Made by a program: the position numbers and the translations under genes. The notes beneath the pieces were generated by a model, which was not told the DNA's origin, did not search any database, and saw only the letters and a list, made by a program, of their open reading frames with translations. A stretch of DNA of 64,000 bases. Origin: REEB95 sp963810055 (GTDB taxonomy: Bacteria > Pseudomonadota > Alphaproteobacteria > ATCC43930 > CGMCC-115725). Shown one piece after another: positions 55,537-64,000 of the stretch. Location of the stretch: positions 124,001 through 188,000 of the forward strand of contig CAWEME010000001.1 in NCBI GenBank assembly GCA_963810055.1, read 5' to 3'. Each line of letters starts with the position of its first letter. The first letter of the stretch is position 1.

Positions 55537-55668
55537 CACCAAGCGTAGCACAACGAGCGCGCAACGCCGCGCGCGAGCGTCGTGCGAAGCTAAAGAGTCC
55601 GTAGCACAGGCCGCGAGAAGCGCGGCCGTCGTGCGAAGCTAAGAAGAATCAGCACAGCGCGCGTCGCG
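55531..55668. repeat. Hairpin repeat array after cckA
   Basis: A left arm GCGTAGCACC (55531) overlaps the cckA stop. Full copies: 55543-55590 (GCGTAGCACAACGAGCGCG to CGTGCGAAGC) and 55600-55639, with perfect stem GGCCGCG-AGAAG-CGCGGCC. A partial copy starts at 55641 (AAGAAGAATCAGCACAG). Confidence 0.8.
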
Positions 55669-55688
55669 CAACTCTTTCTCGCCCAATT

Positions 55689-55702
55689 TTGATCTAAATC
55701 AA
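55689..55702 (+). promoter_or_regulatory. Perfect FNR/FixK box
   Basis: TTGAT-CTAA-ATCAA matches TTGAT-N4-ATCAA exactly. Its centre (55695.5) placed at -41.5 predicts a start site near 55737, four bases before the AGGAGGTG ribosome-binding site. No strong -10 box is visible. Confidence 0.8.
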
Positions 55703-55751
55703 TGCGGTTTCGGCGCCGTTCGCCAAGGCTGATTCCCATAAGGAGGTGGCC

Positions 55752-55865
55752 ATGTCGGGCAATGGCACCATCTCTGGATGGGTGATCGGAATCGCGGCCT
55801 TCACGCTGTTTTGGGCGATCGGGGCGGTGCTGCTTGCGGTCGTGTTGCTGATGCCCGTGAATTGA
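55752..55865 (+). CDS. 37-residue single-span membrane microprotein under an FNR box
   Basis: ATG 55752 follows a perfect ribosome-binding site AGGAGGTG (55741-55748). The protein is MSGNGTISGWVIGIAAFT... with one membrane helix (about residues 10-34) and a short tail MPVN. Small single-helix proteins often are subunits of terminal oxidases (CydX-, CcoS/CcoQ-like) or membrane regulators, but no match is recognised. The FNR/FixK box just upstream suggests low-oxygen induction. It has no neighbour in an operon. Confidence 0.65.
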   Translation: MSGNGTISGWVIGIAAFTLFWAIGAVLLAVVLLMPVN

Positions 55866-55960
55866 CCGGCCTTCCGATCATTGATCCATCAGCACGGGGA
55901 CGCGGCCTCGGCGCCGTAACGCCGTCCGGCGCAGGCGCGCCAGCGGGCGGGTTTTGGGAT

Positions 55961-56213
55961 CATGCTTATCCGGTTGACGCACACAGGAGCTAGATATGGC
56001 AGATGAATTTCGCTGGCAGTCATGGAGCGGTCAATGGTCGCCGTGGATGGCTGTTGGCCCTGACGCACAGATACCTCCTACAAACGCACTTCAAATCGAA
56101 CGGCGAAAGATTGAGGATCGTCTTGGCCCTCTTGCGGAAAGTGAACTCCGCTCGTTTGGCAATGGCGACAGGCGCGATAGGTAGCGCCAATGGGTAACAA
56201 CCGGATAAGCATG
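55961..56213. mobile_element. 253-bp miniature transposable element
   Basis: Perfect 16-bp terminal inverted repeats: CATGCTTATCCGGTTG (55961-55976) and CAACCGGATAAGCATG (56198-56213). Directly outside lie identical 8-bp direct repeats TTTGGGAT (55953-55960 and 56214-56221), a target-site duplication. Inside is one small ORF and no transposase, so it is non-autonomous. The 8-bp duplication narrows the parent family but does not name it. Confidence 0.85.
55996..56184 (+). CDS. 62-residue protein inside the miniature element
   Basis: ATG 55996 follows AGGAG at a spacing of about seven bases. The protein is polar and Trp-rich at the start (MADEFRWQSWSGQWSPWMA) and has an acidic/basic helical end (ERRKIEDRLGPLAESELRSF). 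No family is recognised. It occupies nearly the whole element, so it may be cargo or a regulatory protein of the element; or the ORF may be a relic of a transposase end. Confidence 0.5.
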   Translation: MADEFRWQSWSGQWSPWMAVGPDAQIPPTNALQIERRKIEDRLGPLAESELRSFGNGDRRDR

Positions 56214-56320
56214 TTTGGGATAATCGCCAGACCGGGATAATTTAACTTCCGCCCCTATCGCCGACCTCGAATGAGAGAGGGAATCGTCAAAAATCAACGG
56301 CTTGGCCCATGTTTCACGGG

Positions 56321-56360
56321 GAACAAAAAAAGTACTTGTTTTTGAGAACAAAGCGGGTAC
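56321..56360 (+). promoter_or_regulatory. Two tandem SOS-box-like sites before recA
   Basis: GAAC-N7-GTAC occurs twice, at 56321-56335 and 56346-56360, starts 25 bp apart. The alphaproteobacterial LexA box is GAAC-N7-GAAC (GTTC-N7-GTTC on the other strand), so each site has one mismatch. Position upstream of recA makes LexA control likely. Confidence 0.6.
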
Positions 56361-56433
56361 AGTAATCGGATTGCGTCGGCTCACGAGCGGCCATTGCTGG
56401 CTCCGGGCCGATGGCATAAGAGAGGGGATCATC

Positions 56434-57582
<1,149 letters not shown>

Positions 57583-57622
57583 GGAACCGCCCGTCGCGCC
57601 CCCCGCGACGGTCAATCCCGCC

Positions 57623-57659
57623 ACCGGCGCCGTGCCCCCCACGGCGCCGGTATTATTTT
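57623..57659 (+). terminator. Rho-independent terminator of recA
   Basis: A perfect 12-bp stem ACCGGCGCCGTG / CACGGCGCCGGT with a C-rich loop is followed by ATTATTTT. It lies about 40 bp after the recA stop. A second GC hairpin (57587-57611) precedes it. Confidence 0.9.
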
Positions 57660-57874
57660 GGGGGCATGAGAGCCGCAAAAACTGAAATCTGCGAAACGAA
57701 CCCAATTTGACGCCGGTTGGCCGCATCCGATTCGGGACCCGCGCCCCGCACCCGCGCCCGAAACTTTACAAGCGAGCGCCCGGGAGGGCTTAATGCGGCC
57801 AAGGCCCGGTTTCCCGCCGGTTCCAGATAAGGGAAGGGCTTGGTTCCGGGCAGGGGAAGGGCCATTTTAGCCTC

Positions 57875-60552
<2,678 letters not shown>

Positions 60553-60556
<4 letters not shown>

Positions 60557-61308
60557 CGCTTGGCTTCGCGATGGAGCCACAGGATATCGCCCTGGCGCGG
60601 GCGGGGAATGGGCGCCAGATCCGCGCCCGCTCCCGGATCGAAGGGCCGGTAGCCCAGGCCCTTCAGCATTTTCCATAGGCCGGCGACGCTGCCGCCGGCG
60701 CGCGCCAGATGCTCCTGGTTGAATTCGAGCAGCAGCGCGGGCTTGAGGCGCTTCAGGGTTTTACGCGCGCCTTGGATCATCGCCTGCTCGAAGCCTTCGA
60801 TGTCGGCCTTGATGAAATCGAGCCGTTCGAGCTTGAGCCGTTGGGCGAGGGCGTCGAGGGTTTCCACGGCAACCTCTTCGACCTCGGCCAGGCCCGCGCG
60901 CGTCGAGGGCCCCAAATGCGCAAGGCCGAAGCCGTAACTGCCCGATTCCTTGACCGGAATGGTGAGACGCGCGGTGCCGCGTTTCGCGCCCAGCGCCAGC
61001 GGCAGGATGGTGACGTTGCCGAGCCGGTTCAACGCCAGCGCCACGCGCAAAATACGCCGCGCATAGCTCTGCGGCTCGACCGCGTAAACCCGGCCATGTG
61101 GAGCGAGCTTGGCGAAAAGTTTCGCGTATTGCCCGGCATGGGCGCCGACGTCGAGCACCACCGCGTCCGGCTTGATCAACGGCCGCAACAGCGGCAACAG
61201 CGCGCGGTGATGCTGCTTGAACGCGGCCTTGAACAGATGGGCGAAAAAGCCCGGATTGATCCTGCCGCGATAAGGGCGCGCGGTAAGAGGTCCGGGCTTG
61301 GCGTTCAT
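60553..61308 (-). CDS. FkbM family methyltransferase
   Basis: A 251-residue SAM-dependent methyltransferase: VVLDVGAHAGQYAKLFAKL (SAM site), VYAVEPQSYARRILRVA, and LDFIKADIEGFEQAMIQGA (FkbM motif). Such enzymes methylate sugars, lipids or small molecules; the target is unknown. ATG 61308 overlaps the icd stop. Its stop shares the palindromic CTAG with the alaS stop on the other strand. Confidence 0.88.
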
Positions 61309-62519
61309 GCCATCGCTTTTTTGAGCCGGGCGTCGAGCCGGTCGAGGAAGGCGTTGGTGTTGAGCCAGGGCGTCTTGTCGCTGATCAATATCGCCAGATC
61401 CTTGGTCATCTCGCCCGCTTCCACCGCCTCGATGCACACCTTCTCCAGGGTTTCGGCGAAACGCACCACGTCGGGCGTCTTGTCGAAAGTGCCGCGATAA
61501 TACAAGCCCCGCGTCCAGGCGAAGATCGAGGCGATCGGATTGGTCGAGGTCTCCTTGCCCTGCTGGTAGAGGCGGTAGTGGCGCGTCACCGTGCCGTGCG
61601 CGGCTTCGGCCTCCACCGTCTTGCCGTCGGGCGTCATCAGCACCGATGTCATCAATCCGAGCGAGCCGTAGCCCTGCGCCAGCGTGTCCGATTGCACGTC
61701 GCCGTCGTAGTTCTTGCACGCCCAGACGAAGTTGCCGCTCCACTTGAGCGCCGAGGCCACCATGTCGTCGATCAAACGGTGCTCGTAGGTGATCTTCTTG
61801 GCCTTGAACTTGTCTGCGAATTCCTTGTCGAAGATCTCTTGGAACAGATCCTTGAAGCGGCCGTCATAGACCTTGAGGATGGTGTTCTTGGTCGAGAGAT
61901 AAACCGGCCAGCCGCGTTGCAGCCCGTAATTGAGACAGGCGCGGCCGAAGCCGCGGATGGATTCGTCGAGATTGTACATGCCCATCGCGATGCCGGGTTC
62001 GGGGAAATCGAACACCTCGTAGGTGACGGGCTTGCCGCCGTCCTTGGGCGTGAAGGTCATGGTCAGCTTGCCCGGACCCGGCACCTTGAAATCGGTGGCG
62101 CGGTACTGGTCGCCATAGGCGTGGCGGCCGATGACGATCGGCGCGGTCCAGCCCGGCACCAGACGCGGCACGTTCTTGATCACGATCGGCTCACGGAAGA
62201 TGGTGCCGCCCAGAATGTTGCGGATGGTGCCGTTGGGCGAGCGATACATCTTCTTGAGGTTGAATTCCTTCACCCGCGCCTCGTCGGGCGTGATGGTGGC
62301 GCATTTGACCCCGACGCCGTATTTCTTGTTGGCGTTGGCCGCGTCGATCGTGACCTGGTCGTCGGTCTTGTCGCGGTATTCCATGCCGAGGTCGTAATAC
62401 TCGAGCTTGATGTCGAGATAGGGCAGGATCAGCTTGTCCTTGATGAACTTCCAGATGATGCGAGTCATTTCGTCGCCGTCCATCTCGACGACGGGGGTCG
62501 CCACCTTGATCTTTTTCAT
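61305..62519 (-). CDS. icd: NADP-dependent isocitrate dehydrogenase
   Basis: A 404-residue eukaryotic-type homodimeric isocitrate dehydrogenase of the TCA cycle. Seen: VEMDGDEMTRIIWKFIKDKL, YRSPNGTIRNILGGTIFREP (substrate Ser/Arg), YEHRLIDDMVASALKWSG, VQSDTLAQGYGSLGLMTSVL and EAAHGTVTRHYR. Its stop overlaps the methyltransferase start. Confidence 0.97.
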   Translation of the reverse strand: MKKIKVATPVVEMDGDEMTRIIWKFIKDKLILPYLDIKLEYYDLGMEYRDKTDDQVTIDAANANKKYGVGVKCATITPDEARVKEFNLKKMYRSPNGTIRNILGGTIFREPIVIKNVPRLVPGWTAPIVIGRHAYGDQYRATDFKVPGPGKLTMTFTPKDGGKPVTYEVFDFPEPGIAMGMYNLDESIRGFGRACLNYGLQRGWPVYLSTKNTILKVYDGRFKDLFQEIFDKEFADKFKAKKITYEHRLIDDMVASALKWSGNFVWACKNYDGDVQSDTLAQGYGSLGLMTSVLMTPDGKTVEAEAAHGTVTRHYRLYQQGKETSTNPIASIFAWTRGLYYRGTFDKTPDVVRFAETLEKVCIEAVEAGEMTKDLAILISDKTPWLNTNAFLDRLDARLKKAMA

Positions 62520-62644
62520 GTCTGCGGGGCCTTCTTTGGATGCTCAATTTTTGAGCCGTAGGCGCCGGAGAGGCGCGCGGCGGGCGGGACAATAGCACGG
62601 CGAAACCGCCGCGCAAGCGGCGCGTCGTCACACGAGACCGGCGT

Positions 62645-63226
62645 TTACAGCAGCTCGGGCTTGGCGGGCGCGGGGGCGGGCGCTTCGGCCAGGGCCGGCG
62701 TCAGATCCTCGATCCGCGGCAACAGGCGGAAGAGATCGCGCGCCTCCTTGCGGGCGAAACCCTGCGCGATCACGTGGTCGAACAAGGCCACGAGCGGCGC
62801 CCAATAATTCGCCGCGTCGATCAGGAAGATGGGCTTGTCGTGCAATCCCAACTGCCGCCAGGTGATGATCTCCATGGTTTCCTCGATGGTGCCGAGCCCG
62901 CCCGGCAGGATGGCGAAGGCGTCGGCCAGCTCGAACATCTTCTGCTTGCGCTCGTGCATGCTGCCGACCACGACCAGGCGGGTTAGGCCCGGGTGGCCGA
63001 TTTCGCGCTCATGGAGATGGCCGGGAATGACCCCAGTCACTTCGCCGCCGGCCGCGAGCACGGCGTCGGCCAGGGTTCCCATCAGGCCGATGCTGCCGCC
63101 GCCATAGATCAGGCCGATGCCGGATTTGGCCAGAAGCCGCCCGAGCCTCATGGCGGTCTCGCGATAGGCGGGCGCGGCGCCGCTCGCGGAGCCGCAATAG
63201 ACGCAAAGACGTTTCACCCGAATCAT
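62645..63226 (-). CDS. LOG-family cytokinin riboside monophosphate phosphoribohydrolase-like protein
   Basis: A 193-residue TIGR00730 protein. Seen: LCVYCGSASGAAPAY, LIYGGGSIGLMGTLAD and LPGGLGTIEETMEIITWRQLG, the PGGxGTxxE motif of LOG enzymes. These release a base from nucleoside monophosphates. GGAGAGG precedes ATG 63226. It is distinct from the diverged LOG-like protein at 35.2 kb. Confidence 0.92.
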   Translation of the reverse strand: MIRVKRLCVYCGSASGAAPAYRETAMRLGRLLAKSGIGLIYGGGSIGLMGTLADAVLAAGGEVTGVIPGHLHEREIGHPGLTRLVVVGSMHERKQKMFELADAFAILPGGLGTIEETMEIITWRQLGLHDKPIFLIDAANYWAPLVALFDHVIAQGFARKEARDLFRLLPRIEDLTPALAEAPAPAPAKPELL

Positions 63227-63441
63227 CGAATCACCTCTCCAACACCCGCATCCTGCCGGTTAACGCGGGCGCGGGAAAGCCCGGCCGCGCGCGCCCCGAT
63301 CCGTCGGCGGATTTGACGAAAACCCGAAGCCCCGGCCGGAAACCGGCGGAAATCCGGGCTTTCGCTTTCCGGCACGGATGTTGCTCTGTGATGGCTTGAG
63401 GAAAAGTCAAAGCCCGTTAACCAAGAACACGAGTCGAGGAC

Positions 63442-63900
63442 ATGAAATTCGTAATCCTTCCCGCGATGGCGGCGTCGCTGCTGTTTTCGTCGGCGCCTGC
63501 CACTGAAATTTCCGCGGCAACCACGCCGCAAATCGGCGGCGCGCTGGCGCTGGCGCTCGCCGGCGCGGCGCTGATCGCGGCGGGATTGGCCCGGCGCCAC
63601 AAGCCCGCAACGTCCGGCGATGTCCTTCCGGTTTTGGCCGACGCATCGCCCCAGCCTAGTTTCTTCAGGGAGAACGACATGACCGGCGATAGTTTCAGCC
63701 CGAACGGTTACGGCGGGGCCGAGGTGATCGACTTCACCCGGGCGCGCCGCTCGTCCGGGGCACAGGCGCGCGCGGACGGCTTGCCGCCGATCCTGGGCGT
63801 CCATCTCGAACGACGATTGGTGGAGCGCGCCGAGCGCGTCTGCGGCCGCCACATGCATCGCGAGGAGGAAGATCATGCAAACGAGAATCTCGAAGTCTGA
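63442..63900 (+). CDS. Small protein with membrane segment, possibly two joined reading frames
   Basis: A 152-residue ORF. Residues about 1-22 look like a signal peptide and about 33-52 (GALALALAGAALIAAGLARR) like a membrane helix followed by Arg, resembling a PEP-CTERM-type sorting tail. The second half (from Met80, MTGDSFSPNGYGGAEVIDFT) has its own ribosome-binding site AGGGAG and may be a separate protein started at 63679. No family is recognised. A GTTAACC half site lies 20-30 bp upstream. Confidence 0.5.
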   Translation: MKFVILPAMAASLLFSSAPATEISAATTPQIGGALALALAGAALIAAGLARRHKPATSGDVLPVLADASPQPSFFRENDMTGDSFSPNGYGGAEVIDFTRARRSSGAQARADGLPPILGVHLERRLVERAERVCGRHMHREEEDHANENLEV

Positions 63901-63925
63901 CGGCGTATTTTCACGGCACCGGCCT

Positions 63926-64000
63926 TCAAAGCACCGGTCCGGCAAACACCGGGCGGCCCTCGCGGTCCTCGATCTCGACGACCCAGAGATCGGGATCGCG
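63926..64000 (-). CDS. Partial gene at right edge, C-terminus only
   Basis: The last 24 codons of a minus-strand gene: DPDLWVVEIEDREGRPVFAG, ending PVL, then TGA. It runs off the window. The sequence suits an alphaproteobacterial domain of unknown function; the family cannot be fixed from the tail. Confidence 0.5.
   Translation of the reverse strand, partial: RDPDLWVVEIEDREGRPVFAGPVL

Noticed and set aside
63223..63945. A 240-codon minus-strand frame over the right-end small gene
   Set aside because: It covers the LOG promoter and is opposite a better-supported plus-strand ORF; no conserved motif.

Overview
This is a gene-dense, GC-rich chromosomal window from an alphaproteobacterium. The best markers are the complete CtrA phosphorelay (chpT, ctrA, cckA) with its modulator sciP, flbT, the ATPase zeta inhibitor (DUF1476), TTAA-N7-TTAA CtrA boxes and a dense cluster of GANTC (CcrM) sites. 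The order cannot be fixed from the sequence alone; a soil- or water-dwelling Rhodospirillales-, Micropepsales- or Caulobacterales-like lineage fits. Most genes are housekeeping genes in short, tightly overlapping operons.

Layout: 0-2.2 kb ergothioneine genes egtB-egtD (frameshifted); 2.4-5.2 kb citramalate synthase, a TrmJ-type methyltransferase and a DUF952 protein; 5.2-5.6 kb hicAB toxin-antitoxin; 5.8-8 kb rpsD, a periplasmic binding protein and a 34-residue basic microprotein; 8-11.2 kb ring-opening dioxygenase, ketopantoate reductase, MaoC protein and ModA-like binding protein; 11.2-20.7 kb grxD-bolA and a purine cluster (purL, purQ, purS, purC, purB) interrupted by a lipase, an NRDE protein, the zeta inhibitor and a GIY-YIG nuclease bounded by a perfect 30-bp inverted repeat; 20.8-28.3 kb radC, a secreted monoheme protein, map, a CinA-like protein, tRNA-Leu(UAA), an H1-like basic protein, ctpA and a cupin; 28.4-34.8 kb fused indolepyruvate oxidoreductase, MetE-like protein, glycosyltransferase and methyltransferase; 34.8-39.7 kb an accessory stretch with lower-GC genes (LOG protein, putative zinc protein) around DUF3175-aspartoacylase-argE; 39.8-42.7 kb an operon joining two Tat-signal oxidoreductases to an NTP/NDP-exchanger-like carrier; 43-46.9 kb nadK, moaA, cupredoxin, fdhD, mobA; 46.9-55.5 kb the CtrA/flagellar control locus; 55.7-64 kb an FNR-box microprotein, a miniature transposable element, recA, alaS, an FkbM methyltransferase, icd and a second LOG protein.

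The most unusual things are not protein families. (1) An imperfect hairpin repeat family (arms GCGTAGCAC / GTGCGAAGC with variable, self-complementary centres) sits within about 13 nt of the 3' end of eight or nine genes, mostly in the CtrA locus. (2) A perfect FNR/FixK box lies about 50 bp upstream of a 37-residue membrane microprotein. (3) A 253-bp element has 16-bp terminal inverted repeats, an 8-bp target duplication and its own small ORF. (4) A GIY-YIG gene lies between inverted REP-like repeats. (5) Two Tat-exported dinucleotide-binding enzymes are co-operonic with a nucleotide-exchanger-like carrier.

Seven conserved genes (egtB, egtD, panE, moaA, fdhD, cckA, alaS) carry 1-nt indels. 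Most are one extra base at a CG step (CG read as CCG, or CGG on the other strand). Because alaS is essential and has about eleven of them, I treat these as probable consensus errors, so these genes are annotated as CDS spanning the breaks.
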